A stretch of 46,830 bases of DNA from Thiogranum sp. (GTDB taxonomy: Bacteria > Pseudomonadota > Gammaproteobacteria > DSM-19610), in contig JASBSN010000054.1 in assembly GCA_030148915.1 (NCBI GenBank), positions 1-46,830 on the forward strand. Reading direction: 5' to 3'. The translations under genes and the position numbers were made by a program. Below are positions 1-6,667 of the stretch, piece after piece (position 1 is the stretch's first letter; each line of letters begins with the position of its first letter). The notes beneath the pieces are model-generated. The model was not told where the DNA came from. It saw only the letters and a program-made list of their open reading frames with translations, and did not search any database.

Positions 1-93
1 GGGATAGGCAGTTGCATCAGGGAAAAATCGCTCGTAAGCTCAGAACCGCACTAAGAAAAACAGGGAGGGTTACGACGAAGGGCGTCAGGCATA

Positions 94-678
94 GTGTTCC
101 CCGGTCAGTATTATGATCGGGAAACCGGATTACACTACAACTACTTCAGGTATTACGATCCCAGTACCGGGCGGTACATCACTTCGGATCCGATTGGCCT
201 GGCGGGCGGGCTCAATACCTATCTTTATGGTAATGCGAACCCAAATAGGTTCATTGACCTGCAAGGCCTAAATGCAGGGCTCGGGGTCGGCACTGGTATT
301 GGTGCTGGCACCATATTATTTTGCACAAGAAATCCGAGTGCATGTGCTGCTGGAGCTGTAGCGTTATGTAAGCTTATGGGCGCATGTTCCGTTCCTACAG
401 ACAATACTGACTCGTCCAGCGAGGCCGCAAATGACGAGCCGAAGCAGTGCGAGGCAACTGACGATTTTTGCCTTAAGAATGCACAAAGGCTGAACGCTGA
501 GCGAAATTTCCTCATTGACGCACAAGATTTAGTTGGAAAAATGAATGACAATGCTTCGTCCATCGCATTAAACAACGATATAGTAAAATTCAACAGAGAA
601 GTTGAAGCACATAATAGAATGTGTCCAATCAAAGTGTTGCCGCTCAGGACACTCAGTCAGCAGGGGTTAGACTACTAG
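94..678 (+). CDS. Orphan Rhs C-terminal tip 1 (core fragment plus variable tail)
   Basis: The first ~55 residues are a classic Rhs core end: [20 protein letters not shown], then a [12 protein letters not shown] block and a short [11 protein letters not shown] block. After the core come a hydrophobic Gly/Ala/Cys segment (about 60-95) and a charged tail (about 105-194) with several Cys that I cannot place in a toxin family. A full Rhs protein exceeds 1000 residues, so this is only the last part. It opens at GTG 94, but homology to the other tips starts at the nearby 'tagtgttcc' words, suggesting a recombination junction rather than a normal gene start. The parent rhs gene would lie to the left of the window. 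In polymorphic-toxin loci such tips are silent cassettes that can recombine onto a full-length rhs. Expression in place is uncertain. Confidence 0.75.
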   Translation: MFPGQYYDRETGLHYNYFRYYDPSTGRYITSDPIGLAGGLNTYLYGNANPNRFIDLQGLNAGLGVGTGIGAGTILFCTRNPSACAAGAVALCKLMGACSVPTDNTDSSSEAANDEPKQCEATDDFCLKNAQRLNAERNFLIDAQDLVGKMNDNASSIALNNDIVKFNREVEAHNRMCPIKVLPLRTLSQQGLDY

Positions 679-682
679 GCTT

Positions 683-1054
683 ATGGGAAGTAACGAAATC
701 GTAGAATTCTTTTTGAAGGATGTGTCTACCTCAGAAACTGATCAATATGTAACTTCGATATCTTTCGTATTAGATAGCGGTTACATTGCTGTCGGTGAAT
801 GGCCGGATATGCAGGATGGGAATGAGCTCTATTTGCGAATTAACGACAACACCTTCCCTAATTGTATAGCTCACGTTGACCTGTCAGAAAAGAGCATAAG
901 TATTAAACTTAATTCAACGATTGATCCGTATCCCAAAAGTCGTAATTACGTTATTAATTTTGACATGTCGAATGACAAATATACTGATCTCAAAAGAGCT
1001 GCCAGCAATCTATTGTCGAGATATCCGGATGTTTGGGATCAGGGTATTAGTTAA
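683..1054 (+). CDS. Putative immunity protein for Rhs tip 1
   Basis: A 123-residue soluble protein, acidic in its first half, with no signal peptide, membrane segment or recognisable motif. It starts at ATG 683, four bases after the stop of Rhs tip 1. That is the invariant position of the immunity gene in Rhs toxin-immunity pairs. I do not recognise the family. The immunity role rests on position and size alone. Confidence 0.55.
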   Translation: MGSNEIVEFFLKDVSTSETDQYVTSISFVLDSGYIAVGEWPDMQDGNELYLRINDNTFPNCIAHVDLSEKSISIKLNSTIDPYPKSRNYVINFDMSNDKYTDLKRAASNLLSRYPDVWDQGIS

Positions 1055-1235
1055 TTAATCAGCTAATCGCATCAGGACATAATTGTACATTGGCTAGCCT
1101 GACTGGCTAATGCAGGGGGTAAGTCATTAGAATAACCAAAAAATACTGGGATTAATTCTCCCCAAGTATAGTGTTCCACAGATTACAACTACTATCGTTA
1201 CTATGACCGGCTACTGGTTGTTATCTGAATGCAGA

Positions 1236-1253
1236 TGACCGTACCCCCGTAAA
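1236..1253 (+). repeat. IS3 left inverted repeat
   Basis: Starts TGACCGTACCCC. It matches the right end for 12 contiguous bases and 14 of the first 16. The left copy of the CAGA target duplication is immediately outside. Confidence 0.9.
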
Positions 1254-1309
1254 CCGAGCCACCCTGTATGTGGGATTTCCCTATAATTGTGACCCAGGGA
1301 GGTTCCGAA

Positions 1310-1576
1310 ATGAAGCGAAAGAACTACACCGACGAACAAATTATCCGCATCCTGAAAGAATATGAGGCCGGTGCCAAGGTACCCGATTTATCACGGCGAC
1401 ACGGGGTGAGCGAGCAGTCGATTTACCGCTGGAAGAGCAAGTTCGGTGGAATGGAGGTCAGTGAGGCCAAGCGGCTGCGGGAGCTGGAAGCCGAGAACGC
1501 AAAGCTGAAGCGGTTATTGGCCGAGGCCGAGCTGGACAAGGCGGCGCTCAAGGAGATTGCTTCAAAAAAATGGTAA
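1310..1576 (+). CDS. IS3-family transposase OrfA
   Basis: An 88-residue DNA-binding subunit. A helix-turn-helix (residues about 5-45, including [19 protein letters not shown]) is followed by a leucine-zipper-like coiled coil (about 52-80), as in IS407-type OrfA. I chose ATG 1310 because a strong ribosome site GGGAGG (1297-1302) precedes it; an in-frame start at 1268 has none and lies closer to the repeat. The stop overlaps the start of orfB by 7 bases. Confidence 0.93.
   Translation: MKRKNYTDEQIIRILKEYEAGAKVPDLSRRHGVSEQSIYRWKSKFGGMEVSEAKRLRELEAENAKLKRLLAEAELDKAALKEIASKKW
1564..1570 (+). promoter_or_regulatory. A7 slippery site for -1 frameshifting (OrfAB)
   Basis: Seven consecutive A just before the orfA stop, at the point where orfB opens in the -1 frame. 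This is the standard IS3 programmed frameshift position. Confidence 0.8.
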
Positions 1577-2388
1577 CGCCCGCTGCCCGCAGGCTGGCCG
1601 CCGGTCACGTGGTGAGCGAGCTGGGGTTATCTGAGCGGCGGGCGTGTCGCCTACTGGAGCTGTCCCGTTCCGTGTTCCGTTACCGTTCCTCCCGACCGGA
1701 TGACAGTCGGCTGCGAGGTCGCCTGAAGGCGCTGGCTGAACAATACCCGAAGTATGGCTATCCAACCCTACACGACATGCTGAAGACCGAAGGACTGGTG
1801 CAGAACCGCAAACGGACCTACCGGCTGTACTGTGAAGAAAAGCTGCAGGTACGGACCAAAAGACGCAAGAAGCTGAAGCGTCCACGGGCACCGATGCTCG
1901 TTCCCAGTGGGATTAACGAACGCTGGTCCATGGACTTTGTCAGCGATCAGCTGGCCTGTGGTCGCCGCTTCCGGGTACTCAACATCGTCGATGACTACTC
2001 GCGCGAGTGCGTAGGCCAGGTGGTCGACACATCTATCTCCGGGCAGCGTGTGACACGCTACCTGGATGAGTTGGCCGAACGTCGTGGACTACCGAAGATT
2101 ATCGTCTGCGACAACGGTCCGGAGTTTACTAGCAAGGCGCTGTTCTTCTGGTCGCGTGAGACTGGCGTCAAGCCACACTTCATCCAGCCCGGCAAGCCGA
2201 CCCAGAACGCCTTTGTGGAAAGCTTCAATGGCAAGTTCCGGGATCAGTGTCTGAACCTGTACTGGTTCCGTGACCTGGCGGATGCACAACGAACCATCGA
2301 GGACTGGCGTGTGCATTACAACGAAGTCCGGCCACACCGCTCATTGAATGGCCAGCCACCCGCGGTGTTCGCAAAACAGGCAGCCTGA
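1570..2388 (+). CDS. IS3-family transposase OrfB (rve integrase domain)
   Basis: A 272-residue catalytic part of the transposase. An HTH_21-like N-terminal region leads into the retroviral-type integrase core with D122 (WSMDF), D181 (VCDNGPEF) and E217 (NAFVESFNG). The D181-E217 spacing is that expected of D-D-35-E. A C-terminal [13 protein letters not shown] motif is typical of IS3 OrfB. It is in the -1 frame relative to orfA, so the active transposase is expected as an OrfAB fusion made by frameshifting at the A-run. Confidence 0.95.
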   Translation: MVTPAARRLAAGHVVSELGLSERRACRLLELSRSVFRYRSSRPDDSRLRGRLKALAEQYPKYGYPTLHDMLKTEGLVQNRKRTYRLYCEEKLQVRTKRRKKLKRPRAPMLVPSGINERWSMDFVSDQLACGRRFRVLNIVDDYSRECVGQVVDTSISGQRVTRYLDELAERRGLPKIIVCDNGPEFTSKALFFWSRETGVKPHFIQPGKPTQNAFVESFNGKFRDQCLNLYWFRDLADAQRTIEDWRVHYNEVRPHRSLNGQPPAVFAKQAA

Positions 2389-2421
2389 TATGATTAACTT
2401 TCCCACATCAGACGCGGTACT

Positions 2422-2439
2422 GATTCAGGGGTACGGTCA
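2422..2439 (-). repeat. IS3 right inverted repeat
   Basis: Read on the minus strand it starts TGACCGTACCCC, matching the left end. The right copy of CAGA follows at 2440-2443. Confidence 0.9.
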
Positions 2440-2833
2440 CAGATCCCATTGGTCAGCTTGGCGGTATCAATCTCTATACTTACTCACTGAACAATCCAGT
2501 TCGTTACACTGATCCGTTAGGGCTCAATCCGGCAGCAGGTGCAATTGGTGGTGGCCTTATCGGTGGGCCGCGGGGTGCGGTTATTGGCGGATTGATTGGT
2601 TTTGGTGCTGGTATTCTGATCGGTGATAAGCTGTTTAACGAAGATGGTAATGAACCAACTGATGAGCCTGCTGATGATCCAAAGCAATATAGTGATGAGG
2701 AGAAAAGGAGGAAAAATTGCCAAGCTCTCAAAGACAGCATTCTAAATACTTGCTATGGTTTGCCGCCGAAGAAAAGAATGAAATGTTTTGAGGCTGCAAA
2801 CACAGCATTCCGCCAATGTATGGGCTATGAATA

Positions 2834-3154
2834 ATGGATACTGATATGAAAAAGGCTATTGCAGAAAGAGAGCTTTTATATTCATTAAAAGGGAACTCTG
2901 TCCGAGAGAAGCTTGTTGTCAGAATTTGTGAACCTTACCTTGTTGATAAAAATATGGTGAATTTTAAATGTGACCCTGGTACAGCTGGTTGCACAATCGA
3001 ATTTGACGGCCTACCTGAAGGTGATGTTGATGTATACGGAGTTGATACGATTCAAGCCTTGCATCTCGCATCAGATCTAGAGCCTTATTTAAAGGGCTTG
3101 GAAAAAAAGTATGATTTATACTGGTCATCCGGAGAGCCATATTTTGATGAATGA
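2834..3154 (+). CDS. Putative immunity protein for Rhs tip 2 (DUF6968-like)
   Basis: A 106-residue soluble protein beginning MDTDMKKAIAERELLYS and containing VDVYGVDTIQALHLASDLEP. The IAEREL...GVD.IQALHLA pattern recalls the small DUF6968-type proteins found beside polymorphic toxins; this is from memory and unchecked. Its ATG overlaps the stop of the tip-2 tail by one base (TAATG), so the pair is translationally coupled. The cognate toxin is disrupted upstream, which would leave this as an orphan immunity gene. Confidence 0.6.
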   Translation: MDTDMKKAIAERELLYSLKGNSVREKLVVRICEPYLVDKNMVNFKCDPGTAGCTIEFDGLPEGDVDVYGVDTIQALHLASDLEPYLKGLEKKYDLYWSSGEPYFDE

Positions 3155-3192
3155 TCGCGAAAAGAACGGGACGTATTTATTTGAAGGAAGCA

Positions 3193-3215
3193 TTACTGCT
3201 AATTCATTGCAGTAA
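3193..3215. repeat. Perfect 7-bp inverted repeat at the left junction of the island
   Basis: TTACTGC and GCAGTAA separated by nine bases, in the 96-bp gap between the tip-2 immunity gene and csrA. There is no U-run typical of a terminator on the plus strand. It lies where the Rhs array gives way to the island, so it may be a recombination site or a csrA leader hairpin; the sequence does not decide. Confidence 0.35.
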
Positions 3216-3250
3216 CAAAAAAATCAACCCACGTTGGAAAGGAGTCCGCC

Positions 3251-3445
3251 ATGTTGATACTCACGCGCCGTGTTGATGAAACCCTTCTAATCGGTGACGA
3301 TGTCGAAGTCACAGTGCTGGGTGTGAAAGGCAACCAAGTGCGTGTTGGCGTTGAAGCGCCTAAAATCATTCCTGTCGTTCGTGAAGAGCTGCTAACACGT
3401 AACCGAAACCAGACAGCCATCCCGGCAGCAACAGGTTCCTTATGA
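3251..3445 (+). CDS. csrA: CsrA-family post-transcriptional regulator
   Basis: A 64-residue CsrA/RsmA homologue starting [17 protein letters not shown]. CsrA dimers bind GGA motifs in mRNA leaders and control translation. The RNA-contacting residues L4, R6, R7 and R44 are present. G9 is replaced by Asp and H43 by Val, so it is somewhat divergent from housekeeping CsrA. A good ribosome site (GGAAAGGAG) precedes the ATG. It lies in an accessory island beside an HD hydrolase and an antitoxin gene, suggesting a mobile-element csrA paralogue of the kind carried by some integrative elements, rather than the core copy next to alaS. Its targets are not visible here. Confidence 0.9.
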   Translation: MLILTRRVDETLLIGDDVEVTVLGVKGNQVRVGVEAPKIIPVVREELLTRNRNQTAIPAATGSL

Positions 3446-3498
3446 AGGCGCTTCGAAGTACGCCTATCTTAACAGGTGATTGCCAACGCATCTGACTT

Positions 3499-4026
3499 CT
3501 AGCTACGCTGTAGCGCAATAGCATCTGCTATTTTAACAATATTCAAATCCCCAAAATTAGACTCGACATCCCGAGCCAGTTGGTTTGTAAACCTGGCATA
3601 CTTATTCCACTTCTCTATACTCATCCAGGACGCATCTAACAAGTTAGACGTTTTATCATAGAGTTTGAGCAAGCGCACGGTCTCGCTACGTGACCAAATG
3701 TCATCAACTTCATTTGAGAATGAGTCAAATGTCATATCTTGAACAAGCTCGACTACAACAGGCGCTGTTGTCGCGGGCAGTTCCAGGTCAGCGTCTTCGA
3801 TAACATCGTGAAAGAGTAGCGCTAGATACCCTGGCAGACGTATCTCATCGGGTAATGATGTTTCAGTCAACAAGGTCATTGCACACCAACACGGATGGAT
3901 CAAATAAGGTGTAGCCATATCCCAGAAACGCACGGCATCTGCAGGAGTTTTTGGGTGATCAATATGCGCTTTTGCCGTAAAACGAATTCCCGCCAATATT
4001 TCGTCAGTAATTTGCCTGGTATCCAT
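3499..4026 (-). CDS. HD-domain phosphohydrolase, SpoT/MESH1-like
   Basis: A 175-residue protein with the ligand set of the HD superfamily: H44 (IHPCW), H73-D74 (FHDVIED) and D124 in LYDKTSN. The order H, HDVIED, LxDKxxNL matches the hydrolase domain of SpoT and small alarmone hydrolases (ppGpp to GDP/GTP plus pyrophosphate). It is cytoplasmic, with no membrane segment. It converges on csrA from the other strand with only ~50 bp between stops. Whether the substrate is really (p)ppGpp is inference; it could be another nucleotide. Association with csrA and an antitoxin suggests an accessory stress or defence role. Confidence 0.65.
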   Translation of the reverse strand: MDTRQITDEILAGIRFTAKAHIDHPKTPADAVRFWDMATPYLIHPCWCAMTLLTETSLPDEIRLPGYLALLFHDVIEDADLELPATTAPVVVELVQDMTFDSFSNEVDDIWSRSETVRLLKLYDKTSNLLDASWMSIEKWNKYARFTNQLARDVESNFGDLNIVKIADAIALQRS

Positions 4027-4267
4027 CTCGTCTCTGATCCCCGTAAAAAACCACTATGCCTAGCTATACGTATTTCTTGCCAGAAAGTTTACCACTGAAA
4101 ACATGTTCTCATGTCCCGGCACATGTCTGTCTTCCGACAACAGCAAGAGAACATCACCCAGAATACTCCACTGATTTTTAGATAATTTTCAAGATTCCGG
4201 TGGAGCCTGTTATTTTTAGCACATTGTGTACTAGCATAGGCTGTACTCAACCAAATCAATACGCATC

Positions 4268-4624
4268 ATGACTGACAGAACCACACCCCACGCAACATGC
4301 TCTGAATCCCTTTCAAAGGCCCTTCTCAAAGCAGGTAAGGTGCTGGGCCTAAACCAGGGTCAGCTTGGGCGGATCGTGGGCCGGGATCTGTCCAGTCAAG
4401 CTCCAGAGCTGGATCCGGACAGTAAAGCGGGTGAACTCGCGCTGATGCTCATCCGCTGTCACCAGGGGCTGTTCGTCCTTATGGGTGGTGAAACCAGGAC
4501 CATGCAACACTGGATGTCTACCTATAACCACCATACCCGTGGCATTCCGGCCGAACAAGTCCAAACCATCACGGGTCTTGGCTACGTGCTCGACTACCTT
4601 GAGACGATGTGCGGTAAAGCCTGA
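4268..4624 (+). CDS. Xre/MbcA/ParS-type antitoxin (DUF2384), orphan
   Basis: A 118-residue protein with an N-terminal Xre-like helical region (about 12-45, LLKAGKVLGLNQGQLGRIVG) and a C-terminal toxin-binding MbcA/ParS domain (about 55-115, including MQHWMSTYNHHTRGIPAEQV and GLGYVLDYLETM). Members usually neutralise a RES-domain NAD-degrading or related toxin encoded immediately downstream. No RES gene follows here; the next 474 bp are without a credible ORF. It may therefore be an orphan antitoxin or anti-addiction factor. It starts at the ATG right after the in-frame spacer; the ribosome site is weak. Confidence 0.75.
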   Translation: MTDRTTPHATCSESLSKALLKAGKVLGLNQGQLGRIVGRDLSSQAPELDPDSKAGELALMLIRCHQGLFVLMGGETRTMQHWMSTYNHHTRGIPAEQVQTITGLGYVLDYLETMCGKA

Positions 4625-5098
4625 TCTGATTGTACCGATCAACCCATTGAAGTTATTTCGTCGCATTTGCTTCCTCGATGAAACTGTCACTGACATCATA
4701 ACTGTGACGGTTCGGTACAGTTACACCATCGCCGATAAATCTCCCTATAAACAAAAGACCGCAAGAGGTATCAAATACTTTAGCTTGTTCCACAGCCACA
4801 GGTTAGCCTCTAAAGGCGGAACGGTTTTGCTTATATTGATAGCACAGATACGGATTCTATGACACTAAGAATGTATGACTCTGTGTGAGGTGGATATACG
4901 ACTATCTCGCCTTAGCTGGCAATCTAAATCACGCTGGCAACACTTTTCTGGATTCGGTGGTCAGGGCTGGCTGAAGCGCTGGCATTTTTACTCTGGAATA
5001 TGCAGCTGCGTATTCCACGCGAAAGCTCCAGTAACTCCAAAATTAACTTGTCACCAAAACCAGAAAAGTTTTTCCACCATTATTCAATTTGCCAGAAT
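4625..5098. other. Gene-free 474 bp with IS21-end-like repeats
   Basis: No ORF here looks coding: the open frames are short, start without a ribosome site and have no family features. The right half contains the tandem GCTGGC-type repeats described separately. It may be a decayed insertion-sequence end or the remains of a toxin gene that once followed the antitoxin. Confidence 0.5.
4915..5016. repeat. Tandem GCTGGC repeats and a 22-bp palindrome, IS21-end-like
   Basis: GCTGGC occurs four times (4915, 4933, 4966, 4978). Two copies extend into similar ~25-base units: GCTGGCAACACTTTTCTGGA and GCTGGCATTTTTACTCTGGA. The last ends in an imperfect palindrome at 4995-5016 (GGAATA ... TATTCC, 20 of 22 symmetrical). 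IS21-family ends are known for multiple internal terminal repeats with CTGGAAT words. istA lies 1.65 kb to the right, so this could be the left terminus of the larger element or a relic of another IS21. Confidence 0.4.
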
Positions 5099-5905
5099 TC
5101 AGATGCATTTAGTGATCAGCTGATCATTTTTCTTATTGATTTCAAGGAAAACCTCTTTAGGAGGTAGCTTTATTCCACGATTACGTGCTTTTTTCTCCTC
5201 ACTCTCCATTTCATTTTCGAGGTCCTCCAGCTTCATGTCTAACCAAGGGACATTTACTTGCTTACCAGGGAATGACCAGACCAAGTTTTTGTAACGATGG
5301 GCGAGCAATGGCCATCGGATGAAGAGTTGCGGCGTGGAGCAGACTGCTTTTGCGAAAATAGATCTAGCATAATATGCGCATTGGGTGCTCGATTTTATTT
5401 TTAACTGGTCTCGAGCTTCTCGTGCCCATGCTGTCAACGTAACCAGGGATTGAAAATTCTCATAGCCTGCCACAGCCCGTATGAGTTTCAGGTTTGTGTC
5501 AAAGCGCATTGGCCGCGAATCTCGCTCAGAATCATCCGAGTACGCCCAGATGTGCCGCCGCATGCCCCCGTCTACTACGCGTAGGGCGTTCTCTATGTCG
5601 GCAATCCCTATTTGGGCATGGACCAGCAGTATCCAGTAAGCATGGTTACGCCACAGTAGAATGTCCCCTCCCTTCTGCTCCTTCTGAATTCTTCTGCAAC
5701 TTGGAGGTTCTGGAAGAACACCCTTCAGCATCTTACGGTACCGTCCGGTAGACCCCTCGATCTGAAGCTCTAGATCCAGTTTGTCTTCCAGAGAATCGGG
5801 GTCCCACTCCCGGTTAGCAATCGCGATTACTGCATAGCATGCAGATCCCGCTAAGACACGGATATATTTATCTTTAAGCGGTGAGTCTTTTGGGTACGGA
5901 GACAT
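5099..5905 (-). CDS. Unknown 268-residue protein beside the mobile-element genes
   Basis: I do not recognise this protein. It is soluble and basic, with an aromatic central part (ILLWRNHAYWILLVHAQIG, about 82-100) and a Lys/Glu-rich, probably helical C-terminal third (EDLENEMESEEKKARNRG). It has no signal peptide or Walker or nuclease motif that I can see. It is transcribed divergently from the small HTH gene across a 144-bp spacer holding helically phased GTCA(C/T)G repeats, which suggests shared control. Its position just outside istA suggests it belongs to the element as accessory or regulator. Confidence 0.65.
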   Translation of the reverse strand: MSPYPKDSPLKDKYIRVLAGSACYAVIAIANREWDPDSLEDKLDLELQIEGSTGRYRKMLKGVLPEPPSCRRIQKEQKGGDILLWRNHAYWILLVHAQIGIADIENALRVVDGGMRRHIWAYSDDSERDSRPMRFDTNLKLIRAVAGYENFQSLVTLTAWAREARDQLKIKSSTQCAYYARSIFAKAVCSTPQLFIRWPLLAHRYKNLVWSFPGKQVNVPWLDMKLEDLENEMESEEKKARNRGIKLPPKEVFLEINKKNDQLITKCI

Positions 5906-5920
5906 TATTCAATACGTTTG

Positions 5921-5965
5921 GTCACGCTAAGTCATGTCAAGTCACGATATAGAGCTTAACGTGAA
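5921..5965. promoter_or_regulatory. Phased GTCA(C/T)G repeats, candidate operator
   Basis: GTCACG, GTCATG and GTCACG start at 5921, 5931 and 5941, exactly 10 bp apart. A reversed relative (TTAACGTGAA) follows near 5956. They lie between two divergent genes. Ten-base phasing puts the words on one helix face, as in cooperative repressor sites or iterons. A loose GTAACG/CGTGAC pair recurs near 6400. Confidence 0.5.
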
Positions 5966-6049
5966 GTGATCCTCTGTCCAGTTGTGATCTACGATCGCGC
6001 GGTCATGAGAGAACCACTTTTAAATATGCCGATCTCGGAGGAAAAGGTG

Positions 6050-6277
6050 ATGGAATATGAGCTGTCTCTAATAAAGCTATATGGGGCTGTCGTGGGAGGT
6101 AAAGATTTACGACACCTCCTGGGTTACCGCACGGGCGATTCCTTCCGACAGGCGGTACGGCGCGGGAAATTACCAGTTCCTACCTTTGTCCCTGAAGGCA
6201 GGCGTATGCGTATGGCAAGGACACGTGATATCGCCAAGTGGCTTGCCTCAATCGATTCATTCCTGGATGGGACATGA
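6050..6277 (+). CDS. Small AlpA/excisionase-like HTH protein
   Basis: A 75-residue protein beginning MEYELSLIKLYGAVV. The segment GGKDLRHLLGYRTGDSFRQA, then VRRGKLPVPTF and RMRMARTRDIAKWLAS, has the layout of MerR/AlpA-type winged helices: recognition helix, P.P wing, arginines, and a final D(I/V)..WL helix. I chose ATG 6050 because GGAGG (6037-6041) lies 8 bases ahead; the longer frame from 5966 would run through the phased repeats' downstream region without a ribosome site. Such proteins act as recombination directionality factors or regulators of integrases, fitting the recombinase genes downstream. Confidence 0.6.
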   Translation: MEYELSLIKLYGAVVGGKDLRHLLGYRTGDSFRQAVRRGKLPVPTFVPEGRRMRMARTRDIAKWLASIDSFLDGT

Positions 6278-6667
6278 ACAGAAGGGCGCGAATGAGCGGA
6301 AGTTGCTTGAGTCGGCGTGACTATGAGCTTGCTGGCATTGCTTTTTAATCGTGATAAACAGGTAAATCTTTCTTACATACCAGGAGGTGAAGCATGACGT
6401 AACGTAACCGAGCGTGACTATTGGTTTAGCGACAATTGAAATACGAGGCCCAGAAACGAAAAAGCCCGGGAGATTCGGCTCCCAGGCTGATTCTATTCGG
6501 TGTGTCGAGATATGCAGTTGACCATTGAACTCTAGTTTCTGTCTCCGGATTTGTCAATAGGTATTGGTGTTTTTTCACCAACCCTTTGGTGTCTCTGTGC
6601 CTCCTACTTCCAACTTATTCGATGGGCTCAATACGGGCTTGTCACCTATTGATTAAAGGAGATTTCA
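6278..6667. other. Non-coding 390 bp upstream of istA
   Basis: No credible gene. It contains a hairpin at 6463-6486 (GCCCGGGAG and CTCCCAGGC, one mismatch) preceded by five A, which would act as a terminator only for minus-strand transcripts. A second hairpin at 6565-6583 (TTGGTG, six T, CACCAA) lies within the inverted repeat described next. The region probably holds the istA promoter and possibly an element end. Confidence 0.5.
6554..6653. repeat. 9-bp inverted repeat flanking the istA leader
   Basis: TCAATAGGT (6554-6562) and ACCTATTGA (6645-6653) are perfect inverted copies ~82 bp apart, the second ending 14 bp before the istA start. They could be transposase or repressor binding sites or a leader stem. 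No further extension of the match is seen. Confidence 0.4.

Larger units (their letters stand above)
1236..2439 (+). mobile_element. Complete IS3-family element, IS407-type
   Basis: A 1204-bp element bounded by inverted repeats that both begin TGACCGTACCCC. It is flanked by a 4-bp direct repeat CAGA (1232-1235 and 2440-2443). It carries overlapping orfA and orfB with a run of seven A at the overlap. Two reading frames in -1 relation, a D-D-35-E integrase and 4-bp target duplications fit the IS407 group of IS3. Both frames are open and both ends intact, so the copy looks recent and potentially active. It landed in an already broken rhs core. Confidence 0.95.
1165..2834 (+). pseudogene. Orphan Rhs tip 2, frameshifted and split by an IS3 element
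   Basis: Core homology starts at 1181 and reads DYNYYRYYD. A one-base deletion near 1207-1209 then shifts the frame; restoring it gives ATGCYLNADPIG, continued after the IS as QLGGINLYTYSLNNPVRYTD from 2448 on. The IS sits inside the codons for NAD of this core motif. The tail to 2834 has a Gly-rich hydrophobic stretch, an acidic linker and a Cys-containing end (C..., CYG..., KCF..., QCM). The segment is not translatable as one protein: it lacks a start, has a frameshift and carries an insertion. The FPGQYYDxETG part seen in tips 1 and 4 is missing, as in tip 3. Confidence 0.8.

Noticed and set aside
3168-3185. ACGTATTTATTT as a direct repeat with ACGTCATTATTT near 20.11 kb (possible att sites of the island)
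   Set aside because: AT-rich, 10 of 12 matches, and not at a clear homology break; too weak to call.
4485-5123. ORFs of 125 and 82 residues after the antitoxin gene (possible RES toxin)
   Set aside because: No RES motifs; the first overlaps the antitoxin, neither has a ribosome site and composition is not coding-like.
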